From: Embiotoca jacksoni
Lineage: Eukaryota > Chordata > Actinopteri > Embiotocidae
Assembly: GCA_022577435.1 (NCBI GenBank)
Contig: JAKOON010000002.1
Coordinates: 682,001-746,000, forward strand
Direction of reading: 5' to 3'
DNA: 64,000 bases
Below are positions 1 through 13,101 of this stretch, one piece after another. The translations under genes were made by a program, and so were the position numbers. The notes under the pieces were generated by a model. It did no database searches and had not been told where the DNA came from. It was given only the letters and a program-made list of their open reading frames with translations. Positions within the stretch are counted from its first letter, which is position 1. Each line of letters starts with the position of its first letter.

Positions 1-3000
1 GTGTGTCTATGTGTCAGGGGTAAGGGGCACATTAAAATACATTATGATAATGTTTGTACTTTTTGTCAGGGAGATTTTATTTGTTTACTTCGTTGAAGTG
101 GCCTTTGTAAAAGAGGACATAATGTAGACGGGTTAACTGATTTGGGAGTAACCAGACAAAGAGGTAATTGGACTGATTGAAAAAAAAATGCTTAAGAAAT
201 GAGTTTAGTGGATAGGGGATAGATGCAAGCAGAACGTGGAGTACACTGATTAAAAAGAGAAAAAAACAGCTCAAAGGTGGGATGACCTTCCTGGTTGATC
301 TTTTTCTACATATTCATTAGATACACCTGTAGTGCCTGCTTTAGATAATCCATCCATAGAGAAGATGACACTTTTTTGAATGTGAGTCTATTGGAACCAG
401 AAGTGTTTTGGAACTAGCCCATGGTGGCCCTAAGTGGTATTGCACATTATGGCACTTCTGCATGCTTTAAGACCTGGAGACTATGTACATTTTTATATAC
501 AACCTATGGTAACACACATATTCTGAAAGTGATGTGGATATTTTTTAATTCATTGACAAATAAGATTAAAAAAAAGCTTAATCTCTGACCACAGTGAGCA
601 AATCAGTGAACTATGCTGTGTGGTTTGGTTCGAATAGAAAATGTGCACACTGAGCCTTTTGTCTTTCGATAACCCATGAGCTACTTTGAGAACTTGTGTG
701 GTCGTTTCCCAGAAAAAAAGAAAAGAAAAGAAAAACGAACCGGCCGATGCCCTGATGCATGTCACTGTGTGAACCCTTCAAATGCCAGATATGACTCCAA
801 GGTTAACCCATGTTTTGTCAAGAACAGATACTTCATGTGACTTCATTAATTGCAGATGGCAGCTTAGTGTGCTGTGTTTCCTTTGAGCTGTTTACTGCTT
901 ATGAAATAGCTCACAGCTGCTTCACTTTGATGGTGCTTTGCAATTAAAAAAAAAATCTATACACATAGAATGGGGCTTGTTTGCGATCAAATTAGCACTT
1001 ATTGCGATACAAACAACACTGACAAGCCTCCGTGGCCACCAATGCATTTCATGATGAGAAAAAGAACAGGCTAAATACTTGTAAAATGTAGCGGTGGAAC
1101 AGCATGTCATTACTATTCAGGAGCCAGCGAGCATTCAAGGGTCGAACACATACTCCAGAGTCCCAGGCAGTTCTTGTATCCGATGGGCTAGCTGGCGGGT
1201 GTGCAGTTGGACACACTGTGTAGATAAATTCATAAATAATTCTTTCACTGTAGCTGCCTGCTACAGCTGGCAGGCAGCGTGAGTGAGAGAATCCATCGAC
1301 TTGAAAAGTACGTCATGCAAGGCTGTAGATTTATGAGAAGAGTGGCTGACACACACTCCTTTTTTTGTCATTCTTTTTCATCTCTAGTTTTCCATGTCCT
1401 TAAATTGATACTCCTTCATCATCACTTCTTTTTCCCGCTTATCTCATATTCTGTCAATTATTTTTTGTCACTTCTTTGACTTTTTCTGTACTTTCAAAGC
1501 TAAATAAGTCTGCATCAATGGTGTCTTGAAGGAGCTGTTTTTCTGCATTCTGATTTATCGCGATACTGAAATGGGACACAGCTGAAATATTCAGGGTCAT
1601 TGGACAGCAGCTCTGCCTCCTGGCTTTGCCTCAGGCCCCCTTGTTTAGAAAAAAGTTGGATTCTGGCACTGCTGCAGCAGAAGGCAGCGATGAAAATGTA
1701 ACAAAATCACTCCCCCCAGACAAAAGCACAAAAAGGACATCTATGAAAGAGGATAACAACTTTTAATGAAAAGAGGCTGGCGATTTATTTATTCTCTCGT
1801 AACCAAACCAATATTTAAATTGAGCTGAACAGAATAACAAATCAACATTATGATAGCATCTTCAGCCCCATTTTTTATTATGATATAATGTGTGCTGCAA
1901 ACATAAACTCACGGCAAATAATTGCATTTCACAGACATGTGAACACGGTGTCCATGTGTGAGTAAGAAGGAAGAGGATTTGAAAAGGGATTCTAGATATC
2001 AAGGCCCAAACACATTGTGACCGTGCCATACAATTTGACTTAGCTGTCACTGGAGCTGTCAGCTGTGGAAACAATGGATGTCTCTCTGTATACTTTTCAA
2101 AAGCACAAATGGTTCCAGTTTTTCTCTGTTCAATGTGCTTCAGACTTGAGTTTAACTTCAGACTTTGCATTTACTGAATGAAACCAAGGCTCATGGACAG
2201 TAAAAATGTTTAGTGACATGTCATATATGACATCAATTTGACTGAAAGGGGAAAAAAAAAAGTTCTGAATCTGCAGAATTTATCATTTCTTGACCTCTGA
2301 GACAGGTGAATAGGGAATAAGGTAAGGCTTAAGATTACAGCCCTCAAATTATTAGTATGTTAATTTAATACATACTGAGTAGAACTAAAATACTTACTGG
2401 GTACCTATACTAAGACAAACATGTAATCACTGCAGAAGAAGATGGGTTCAAACACAAATCACTTTAATTCTCACAGCATTAGATTATTCTTGCCATGACT
2501 CCACTGAGATACATGACCGACTGGTGTATTAGTCCCCAACCAAGTAATTTCAGCTGTCGCCATCTTGGTTTATTTGAATCCAGAAGGATCATATTTGGAT
2601 GAGTGAGTGGTGGATCTGACTGGGAACTCGAGAACACTTTGCTCGCCCAACTCTATGGGAAACGTAACTGCACTCTAGGCATGTCAATCAAACAAGGCAC
2701 GCCACCAAACATGCCCCTGTTTGAGGTCTAATATCTATTTCAAATGAAATTATTTTCAGAAGGACCACCTGAAAACATTACGACTTGTGAAAAAAATGTA
2801 TTGACTTTGTATTTAATGAGAGAAGTTGACACTTCCATCAGAATCCATTGGAGCCAAGGCTTCGGGACCATGGCCCCAGTGGAGCTGTCCATGTATCTAA
2901 ACAATCTAAGGATGCTATTTTTGTGCTAGCGCAAAGCTGCTCTACGCGGATCCCAGCATATTTGCAATTTGGTTCAGCTTTCAGGAGCTTTCTTACAAGC

Positions 3001-3384
3001 TTGCATCGATTTGCTATTTCAATGGCAGAACATAAACCCGACTGCGGGTTGACTGGTTCAACAAAGGGTGTGTCGATAAAGATACGGCCATGCATCTCAA
3101 TTTTGGAGTTATTTTTGAAGTGAAACAGAGTTTGTATTTTCACCAGCTCAAACCAGGTAGAAGGCAACCAAGAAAGGGCTATTTTTGTGGTTTGACTGGG
3201 CAAGAGTAGAATTATCCTAAATCCCACAGACAGCTTTGGTTCATGTCTTACACATTTTATCCCAATTACATAAATAATTAAAACAAGTTTTGGAAAAACA
3301 ACTTCAAAGTTGTCTCACCTAACAGGAGAAAAAGTTTGTCGTATGTCACCTTAATTTTGGTTGTTTTGTTTTTGTCAACCTGGA

Positions 3385-4010
3385 TTCAATTCAGTTTTAT
3401 TTTATTTACATGGCCTCACATCACAACACAAGTTATTTCATGGCACTTAACACTTTAAAGACCTTACAGTGGAACTTTACAGCATTATACAGAGAAACCC
3501 AACAATTCAACAATTCCCACATGAGCAATGAGGAAAAAAACTCAGTTTTAAGGGAGAAAATCCTCCAACAGAGGGAAGGAAAAAGTCCCTCTTAACGGGA
3601 AGAAACCCAGACAGAACCAGGCTCAAGGGTGGGCGGCCATCTGCCTCGACCGGTTGGGGTGAGGGGAGAGCAGAGAGAGAAAAGGACAGCATAGAGATAC
3701 AAGACATCAGCTGTTGGTGGAGATGACAATCACAGAGCAGAGACATGCAACTCCATGGCTGGGACATCTGCAAAAGAAAGAACAGAAACTACGCGAGCGA
3801 GGGAACTGAATGGAGAGGCAACAGACAATAAGCAAAAACTATGGGAGAGAAAAAGCATGAAGTTAATGAGATGTAATGGTGGCATGTATGTGTATAGAGA
3901 GTGGAAGAGTGAGAGGAAAGAAGCTCAGTGCATAACGAGGTCCCCCAGCAGCCCTGGCCTATAACAGCATAACTGCGGGATGGTTCAGGGGCATCTGAGC
4001 GCGCTGAGAG
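3385..4010 (+). repeat. Dispersed fish repeat (gaagaaacc... family), long copy
   Basis: It contains acaacacaagttatttcatg, ttatacagagaaacccaaca, gtccctcttaacgggaagaa and cggccatctgcctcgaccgg, ending near cagcataactgcgggatggt. This word order is that of a repeat I recall as abundant in percomorph genomes. A shorter second copy is at 50085-50215. No coding capacity; the class is not assigned. Confidence 0.75.
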
Positions 4011-4848
4011 CAAAATGCTTTCCACAGCTGACAGCTCCAGTGACAGCTAGAATATTTTTTTATTTCATGTATCTTTCTACAAACTATTGTAGTTATTTAA
4101 CGAAATCAAAATTGTTGCTTACTGTTAAATTCTTGACTGTACTGGGTGGATTTTTAATTCCCAGTCTGCACCTACAAACAAATTGTTGTTGTGATGTTTT
4201 AAATATAGTACTGTTAAATGTTTTTGTAAAACAATATTAAGATAAACTGATGGAAGTAGCTGAGTCTCACACTTTGATTGGAATTATTAACTCCAATCAG
4301 CAGTCACAGTCTTTGATGCGTGTTGCTTCGATCTCAGATGTCAGAGCTTTCTGTCAGCACATGAAAGCACCACATCACGTCAAACATCAAAAGCTAACAC
4401 AGAGCGTGTTCATGTTGGTTGTCACCTTGATCACAGTCAATTTTCAAGACCTGATGCAACGGGAACCCATCTAATATTTGAATAGTATAGCGACATATCA
4501 GAAGGATTAGATGTATTTAAATATGTTGGGTAAAGGCTGGCCAAAGGCAAAGCAAATTAGACTCAAATTCGCCCGCCACAAATTGATGATAAGATGAGTC
4601 AGCGCCAGTTGAGAATGACTCATAAGACAGTCTTTCCCCCCTTTTCTCTCTCACATCTTTCTTTTAGACTTATTTTGCCTCATGCGTACCCCACCCCTCC
4701 TCCTCTATCCTCAACTATTTTAAAATGTATGAGAAAGTAGCAGTCAGGCTTGGCCCTTTTGTGCCCTGACTTTGTAAAGTTACCGCTCATTTTTCTCCTC
4801 TCACTCTCGATCTGTTCCTTCTTTTTATTCCTCCAAGTCATCCACTGA

Positions 4849-4891
4849 TTTTTTTTTTTTTTTTTTTTTTTGGGGGGGGGGGGAGGGGGGG
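4849..4891 (+). repeat. T23 followed by a G-rich run
   Basis: 23 T directly followed by about 20 G with one A, an extreme strand-asymmetric homopolymer pair. Confidence 0.93.
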
Positions 4892-5168
4892 TGTTCAATT
4901 TCTTTTTTCTTTAGTAATGGTTCAGTGAACTACTTTTTCACTGCAGTCAGTTCAGTCTCAAGACTTCACAAGTAATGTGAGTTTAAGGAAAGAAACAAAA
5001 GAAAGGGAAGAAACAACCTTTACGAACTTTAACCTTGAACACATCGTAGAAAAGAAATGACTCAAGATTTGATTAAAAGAATGCACACCTCCGGCATGTT
5101 TTTGTTCTCGTGGAAATCATTCCTCTGAACATGGTGAAAAAATATCCAAACTTATATACCAACATTAT

Positions 5169-5860
5169 CCGAGATGCAATCAAAAAGTAAACTTGTCTTG
5201 TGGAGAATGGATTGCAGCACAGTAATGCACATAGAGCAAGGGGAAGCAATAACTTTGATTCTGAGCTCACATAAAATTGTGTGTCAAACTTGGGAAATCG
5301 GCAACAGACTCAAATGCTTCAGAGAATCTACAGCAATAACGAATTGAGCCAGGCGTGATGCTTTGAGTGGAATTTGTGTTTCAACAGGGGCAGTACGTCA
5401 CTGTCCAAGGCCGACGAAAGTGCCTCAGGTCAGGAAAGCAACCCGGTGGGTTTTCTTTGACATTGTGCTCTGTGAATTCATCCCTCGGGGTCAGGCTGTC
5501 AACACTGAGTTCTGCTGCGACAATGGCAATTAAGTTCTCCAACATTACAACGTGCCCCCTGACAGCGCGTTAAAGCGCTTAAGTTTCTCAACCGCAACAA
5601 CACAATCGGAGCTCCCCACCACTCCTACTCGCTGGATTTGGCTCCCTGTGACTTCCTTCTTTTCCCAAAAAGTTTGACATTAAATTTGGTGTGCAAGTAC
5701 CAGTGGTCATAAAATCGCATATAACACAGATGCTGATGTTGACATAATTTAGAGTTCTTACCCACAAAGGTTATTGTTTCCATCTCCTCCATTCACATTA
5801 TTACTGCACTCCATTTGTATCCAACAAGAATGGTCTCAAATTTTTTTAATTGCACTTCAA
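5169..5860 (+). mobile_element. Decayed, internally deleted mariner element, copy 1
   Basis: The 5' end ccgagatgcaatcaaaaagt and the reverse complement of the 3' end (ttgaagtgcaattaaaaaaa) resemble the mariner terminal repeat TACGAGGGGCAATCAAAAAG. Between them, broken reading frames give mariner transposase words: QMLQRIYS with CFEW, then FFDIVLCEFIPRGQAVNTEF, then YSLDLAPCDFLLFPKS (the D34D-type ending). About 690 bp remain, where a full element is about 1.3 kb. Stops and frameshifts make it inactive. Confidence 0.8.
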
Positions 5861-6991
5861 GATGTGGTAATATATATTTTTTAAAAAGAGTCCTTTAAAT
5901 GTAAAAGCTCGGCTGAACAGCTACTTTTAATCTATCCATCCTTTAATATAATAATGTATTATATCACTAATTTGTATTACTATAGAGTTCATTGTGATCA
6001 ACGTAGCCACAGCCTTTTTATTGAACCTACAGAATTTGAAATCTATTTGAATTATTTGAGCAAATTTGTATCTTCCATTATGTGCCATTAAAAGCACCAT
6101 GTGGTGTTTTTGAACATTAATAGCACAATGGAGTTGTTATAGGCTTCTATTATGGCCTTTTGTTTGTCTTCAGGTGAGACAAAAAACATTTCTGGTAAAG
6201 GTTAAATGCAACAGTCCATTTCACAGCAGGTATTTTACTTTATCAAAGTAGGAAAATCACAATTGTTACCCATAACATTAAAGATGGCTCAGTTTTATTC
6301 AAGAATGCCAGTAAGCTCAGACAGTGTGCTTCCAGGCGCTTATTTACATATCCATTGCCATGAAATACTGTATGTGCATATACTGGAAATGTAAAAAAAG
6401 AGTCATGAAATATTTTTTTTCACTCTGACGTAGGACGGCTGATGCATTAATTAATCGAGACATAGATTAAACATGTGACTTAAAACAATGCCAGTGTTTA
6501 ACTCAAAATACAATACATGCCACTTTGATTAATTCCCCAGGCAACTATGCTAAACTAGGTAAAAAAAAAAAAAACATCTAAATTTGTTAATTTGGGAATA
6601 ATAATGAAATTATTTTTCTTCATATATAGAAATACTATAGATTAAGACAGGCCTTATGTAGCTTTGTTTTCAAAACAATACTTACTTTACTTTACTTACT
6701 TACAGCTTTACTTGTTCTGGTGTGACAAGCGGCTTACTTTGGCTAACGGTAGCTAATTGACACCTGTAGCCCATTTTTAAAAATGGCTTTCCCATTGAAA
6801 AGTACATGCAGATCCCTGTGTGAGCTTTTCCAGAAAATATAAATCTGCCTTCTAGGCTGTCACCTCGCACAGTAACAGCTTAAAGCTATGAATGACATCT
6901 GCTTGGCACTTGTATTATTTATGTCCTACTTCAATTACCTTCTTCTGTAATCTTTCCCTCTGTCTCTCATTCCTTCTCCTTATGCTCTCAG

Positions 6992-7055
6992 TGGGATTCC
7001 AGGGAAGAAGTGTGGAGTCATTATACTCACTGCAGAAGAGCTCAGCAACTGCAGG
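6992..7055 (+). CDS. cpne9: cpne9 exon a: C2A-C2B linker and first C2B strand
   Basis: 64 bp. The acceptor is ctctcag, and the first base completes a codon from the missing upstream exon. It encodes GIPGKKCGVIILTAEELSNC plus Arg, the family segment just before C2B. The donor is AGG|gtcggt, a weak match to consensus, and it runs almost directly into a CA microsatellite at 7064. The exon is hidden in raw ORF scans because the open frame there is a different one. Confidence 0.88.
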
Positions 7056-7077
7056 GTCGGTGTGCACACAAACACAC

Positions 7078-7156
<79 letters not shown>

Positions 7157-7582
7157 TAAACATGCACACAACCCAAATGTTGTTGGAATATTATCATAAT
7201 GTCTGCATTTTTGATTTGCCCTGGTTCTGTTGTTGTAGAAGCTCACAGGCCTCCCTTCCACCCCCCTATCCCCAGCCCAACAACAAACAAAAACTCCTAC
7301 TCACGCCCATACAAAAGCACACATTCACAGGAAATATGAAAACATTTAATGAACAAAACAGATCATAACATCTCATGAAGACTTTAACCTGTAAATCACT
7401 CTATCTCGACCCCCTGCCCGCCACCACCTTCCAGTTTAGTTTGTCAGTGTTCAGCACTGATAAACACTCATGTTTTTTTTTTTTGCAACTAAGTGATGTT
7501 CTCTTCCAGTTCTGCCTTTCCCCTGACACAATAATACATTAATACCAACTAGGCTGTCAGTGAGATGCTAACAGAATTTCCA

Positions 7583-7615
<33 letters not shown>

Positions 7616-9178
7616 TGTGTGTCCACACAGACCATTATGCGAACAGGCTTATCTTGGTTGTGTTTACCATCGTTATTCTGGGAAGTTTTGCTCCTGACAA
7701 GATCCAAACGCTCTCCAGATATTAAAGTGTGTTTTGTGTGTGTGTGTGTGTGTGTGTGTGCGTGCGCATGTAAACTGACAACCCCTATCTGTCAGTGACA
7801 AGCTTAGGTTTCCCATGATACACACACACAGAAGAAAATGGCTAAAAGGCCTCATTATCTATATATCTTTCCTTCCACTATTCCTTCTTTCCTTCCTTGG
7901 TTCCTTCCCCTTATGTCCTAGGCATCTCAGTGCAGACACAGGAGTAACACAGCTCCTCATTGACTACTGTAACCACACATACATATTTGAGGCATTCCCT
8001 CTGCCTCTCTATAGTGCAGACATCCCACAATAAAATAAGTTTCTACCACTAATAAGATGTGTAATTTAAATAAAACAATGGATTGCAATCACTGTAATCT
8101 ATGCACGCATCGTTAATTAAAGCGCTCCGACCACTGGTGCGATGCTGCTTGTTATGCATGACTTTTTACGCAGCCAATTACTTTCAGAGGGAGTTTCTGT
8201 TTCAGTTCTGTTGCACAGGAGTTCAGCACAAATTTTTGCCTTTGTTACCAAGAAATGAGTTCCTGAAGGAAACAAGTTGCTGACTTCGAAGTAATATTGC
8301 ATCAGAAAGGTTATATTGAAAACGGCTTGTCTTCTCTTTCAGGACATCGCTACCATGCAGTTGTGTGCCAACAAGCTGGATAAGAAAGATTTCTTCGGCA
8401 AGTCTGACCCCTTCCTGGTTTTCTACCGCAGTAACGAGGATGGAACGTGAGTGGAAGAATTTGGGGTAGACTTAAATGTACATTTGTGTCTTTAGCACTA
8501 ACCCAGCAACTCGTAAACCCATAGCATGACAGAAGTAATTTACATTCATGTACTGTATGTACAAAATTCAGTTATCAGCAGATCAAAGCCGGATGCTTGG
8601 AATGTGTCAAAAGTTAATAAATAATGGCTATTTACGTTTTTAAGCAGTTTGTACTTTCTCTTAAAGACATGTCCAACTACCTTTATTGTCTCCTGGACCT
8701 CCTTCCACTGTATGCACAAACTACAGTTAAAACATTCCAAATGCCCAAATTTAATTCTTACTGTTAAAATTATGTTTCGATTTCACTAACATACACAAAG
8801 CTATTTCTTAATTTCAGTTTAGACTTGAATGTTTTCTAGAGGTAGGATTCTCCCCTGTTTTGTAAAATGTCTTCCATCTTTTAGAGTAAGTGTCTCCTCC
8901 AATAAGCAGAAAGAACATTATCCTGCCTTTAATTCTAAAACTACCCCGCAACTTGTTAAGCTGAGTTGCTGGTGACACTGTCAGCTGGCCTGAGTTCAGA
9001 CTGTCCAGTTCACATTGCTGCAACTTTTCACCGCAATGATCTAAACAGTTTAGTCTTGTCTAAAATCTTTGGTCTGAAGTTGGCTGGAATAGGAACTTGC
9101 AGAAAGCTGCTGCAGCAGGCTGCCTATAGAGTGGCACCAACTTGTCAAAGATGACTCTTAATCTATTTGATAAAAAAG

Positions 9179-9234
<56 letters not shown>

Positions 9235-11697
9235 TTTTCTATTTTGTGGACCTCTATAAATCAACTTCCAGTATTTAAAAAAACCAATACAAAAACAGAA
9301 GTATACAGATGTGGTTATGGTTTAGACCGCTAACAGTTAAAACTATGAAAAGTTACTTATATGGACATGCAATATATATGTAATTAATTAACTACGCTAT
9401 AATTACGCAATATGCGATCATTTTCAAAAAGAATGCCCTGATGCAAGAATAATGCAACTGAAACCTTATAAATTTCTCCTTTTAAAGCAGTTTAGAAGTC
9501 CAGCGATGTAATATATTATGGAAAGCTTTATGTCCTAAATTCCAAAAGACAACCGGTGAGTCATTTTATTACAAAATTTAATCAGTATGTTCAGCTGTGG
9601 AGTAAGATTGTTGCTATAAGCCACTTCCAGCACTTATCCCCAAGTGCCACCATTACTGTAAGGTAGTGCTGATTGAAGTACTGAACCCTCAGCATATCCA
9701 TTGATGCTGTGCTGTAAAAAGCTCCGTGTGAGAATAAAGTGGGACACTGCTGAAGAATAGGAGCAGTGTGAAGGCATTGTGTGGGAAAAAGAAAGGTTTA
9801 CAAAGGTGTTTTGTGAGCAATCTGGAGGTGAAGACTACATATTCTGTATTCATTCAGTAATGCCATTTTTCACTCCCTGTCCTCACCTCACTTCTTTTCT
9901 TGTTTTACAAATGAATGTCTTTGGACGTTTTTTTTCTGCGAAGCAATTTGTACCAACAATTGAGGTTCATCTCAATCTTTAAGATTTTTCCACTGAGGAG
10001 ACGTTTGTAGCAATACAACTCCATTTGGAATTCTGTCATTCCCCCCAGAAACACTTACACAGATATATAAAGACACAAAAAAACCTACCAAATATTTTGT
10101 AGAATTGCAGAGGAATCTGAAGAAAAGCAAGGTGGGACTATCTTCACAGGTATAATGTGAGCAATATGAATTTTCTTTTCGTTTTGGGGCCTCATGTTTG
10201 TGATTTTGCTGGCAGGTTCACCATCTGCCACAAGACAGAGGTGATCAAGAACACATTGAACCCGGTGTGGCAGCCTTTCACCATCCCTGTTAGAGCTCTC
10301 TGCAATGGCGACTTTGACAGGTTGGAAAATGTTTTGCATAAATCTATTGTGTACTCAAAGAAAATGTCATACTGAGGTATGTTATTACTACGTACAATGT
10401 TAAAATACAAACGGCAGTTTTTCTCTGATTAAATGAAATAAGAAAACACTCCATAACCAACGAGGCACAGGCAGACTCTTTATGTGGATGACATCAGCTG
10501 TTACTGGGGCGGTCAGAATAATGCCAGCAGTCGGTCATGGTGTCCCAGAGACCAGCACTGGTGTTATTGAGACTGACTCAGTTTCCACACAGCACTGTGT
10601 TATACATTCAAAGTCACGCTGGACTGTATTGAGCAGCTTTAATAGCCACTTGCTGTCAGGTACTCACTGCTTTCAGTGCTGCATACGGAAGTGCACAATT
10701 CCACTCTTGCAGTAATAGGAACTATTATCCTCTTATCTTTTTATAGGTTTTTCTGAATTCATCATCATTTTAGACTTGCACTACTTTAAAGCAGAAGATG
10801 CACATATAATGTTTTGTGACGCACATTTAACCCTCTTTGAAGGTGTTTATATCAGACTGGTCAAACCTTCATCACATCTGACGTCAAAAAATGTGGACTT
10901 TGTAGTCTGAGGAATGAACATGGCAGCTGTAGCCATGAATGAATGTTCTTTGTGCAGCCACCTTATGAAATACAGTGTTGGGGAGTTTTCTTATAAAATG
11001 TAATAGATTACAGATTATTAGTTAAGTAAAGAAACTATTTTAGTTACTTAATTTAAGTAATGTGATTATTTTTTTCATTGCTTTCTAACAGATGTTTTAA
11101 ATTGGGCTATAAAGCTGAAATATTTCTAAAATTGAAATTCAAACAAGGCAGTTTGACAGATTACTGTCAAAGGTGTATTAAAGGTTCTTCAATATAACTT
11201 GGATTAAGCACAATTGCAACAGAAGCATCAACAAATCACAACTATGTAGATCACTCTGACTACAATAAAGAATATAACGTGAAACCAAGTCTCTACATCA
11301 AGGCCAACTCCATGCTGAGTGATGATAGAGGTATCAGCAGGGCTGTGTGCTGTTGCCAATTTTCTAAATAGCTCTTTTTAAATATATCTTCGTCTCAATA
11401 GTTGTTAAGAGCAGATTTGATTGGCAGATGAGAGGTGTTGGAAATTTAAAGAGATCCTATTAAAAACAAGGCTAAACTTTTTTGTATATGCTACCAAATT
11501 AACGGAGGCTGCCGATACAAGAAAAGATGGAAGGCAGCAGAATTAACTTTTTAGAGTACATAGAATAGCTTTTGACTAAAAAAAATTACATCAGATCAAA
11601 CCTCTTTGTAAACACCCACATTTAGATTAACTGCAATTCAATTATACTTGTTGTCAGTAACTTTAACTGATTACAGTTATAGTTATTTTGTAATTAA

Positions 11698-11779
<82 letters not shown>

Positions 11780-13065
11780 AACAATACAACCACCATATTA
11801 TTGACCAAAACGCAGTTGAGGACCCCATTCAAGGACAAATAGACCAACATTGGAGCTAAAACTGACTCATAGGCTACAGATCAACCTCCACCCCTGCGTC
11901 ACTACAACTGTCACGTGTCACTGTGAAACATTTGGACAACAATTTTAAACCTTTAGACAAAGCCAGGCTAGCTGTTTACCATTGTCTCCAGTCTTCATGC
12001 TAAGTTAAAAATAACCATCTCCTGACTCTGTATCTGTTCATATTTTTCATCTGAGGACATAAATCTTTAAAATAAGGCACAAATATAGTTTTATTTTTAC
12101 ATAATTTCCTAAAACAGTTAGGCATAGTTATATATAACAAATGTTGATACAAGAAAAAAAGAAATGGTGCATTTCCCGGGTAGTTTTAGCTGCAGTTTAA
12201 TGGAACAGTAGGTTATTTTGGAATTTAGGGACAGCAAACTGTAAACATGTGAGTAGACGTTGATAAATGCAAAATCCTTGACGAGAAAGAACTGAAATGC
12301 CTAGTGTTTTCTAAGATGTTACAGTCTGAGCTGGACGCTACTGCCTTCGTTACATCTGATGTCAGTTAGTTTATTGGCTGTTTAAAGTGTCCAGAAGTCA
12401 GATGCATGCAAATAATGGAAGGCCTTAAATTTGCTTCACTTTTTGTCTTAAAACACCTTCTCAGATCCAGTGGAGGTGAAAAATGCACATTTTTACTGGT
12501 TGTTTGAGAGCTAGACCTTCCTGTTTTTCTTTTAATTGTTACAGGCTATTGTTTTTCAGGGTTGAACTGGGGAACACAGGACCTTCGCAACATAGATGTG
12601 CTCCTGGTTCCTCATTTGCAAAGATTGTGTAAATTACCAACCTACGACTCACACATTTTTTTTTTTGACTTTGGGCCATTTGTCGATCGCATGATACTTT
12701 GCAAAGTGATTCACTTGCATCCCACAGAAGATAAATAGGTGGTAATCAGTCTTCACTGGGATAATTTTGTAAAAGCAACTTTCCTACAAGCTATGCTAAT
12801 GACTTTCAATAACCTGTGGCATTCTATCCAAATGAAGTATCATTCATATATCGACATACACAGTATATCAATCTCTTCATATGAGGAAAGAATTATGCAT
12901 TCATGGTAATACATGCAAACTTAAAATCTTTTATTCATTTTTCTATCCCATGTGGGATATTGATCATCCTCACTTGCTGGAAACTAGTTTACATAACAAC
13001 CAGTAACTACTGTACCAATAATCTTCCTCAGATTGACATTGTTGAGTCAGTGAATTTGTAAACAC

Positions 13066-13101
<36 letters not shown>

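Larger units (their letters stand above)
1..6991 (+). other. Presumed 5' intron of the copine gene (no exon recognised)
   Basis: No copine C2A exon could be recognised here on either strand, although the first visible exon at 6992 starts with the third base of a codon and must be preceded by another. The stretch is AT-rich. It holds a dispersed fish repeat (3385-4010), a T run followed by a G run (4849-4891) and a decayed mariner copy (5169-5860). Open frames of 60-129 codons show no domain or codon signal. The C2A exons could be further upstream, or a short one could have been missed by eye. Confidence 0.55.
7056..8342 (+). other. cpne9 intron a-b with CA and GT microsatellites
   Basis: The intron begins almost at once with a (CA)n tract at 7064-7152 and later holds (GT)n tracts at 7583-7621 and 7733-7768. 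The acceptor is cttctctttcag, with a good pyrimidine tract. Nothing coding is seen between. Confidence 0.8.

Noticed and set aside
2838..3227. 129-codon minus-strand frame overlapped by a 91-codon plus-strand frame
   Set aside because: No recognisable motif, and both strands are open together, as happens by chance in low-stop sequence.
6892..7368. 158-codon frame with a Thr-His repeat
   Set aside because: Mostly a translated CA microsatellite; the true exon inside it (6992-7055) is in a different frame.
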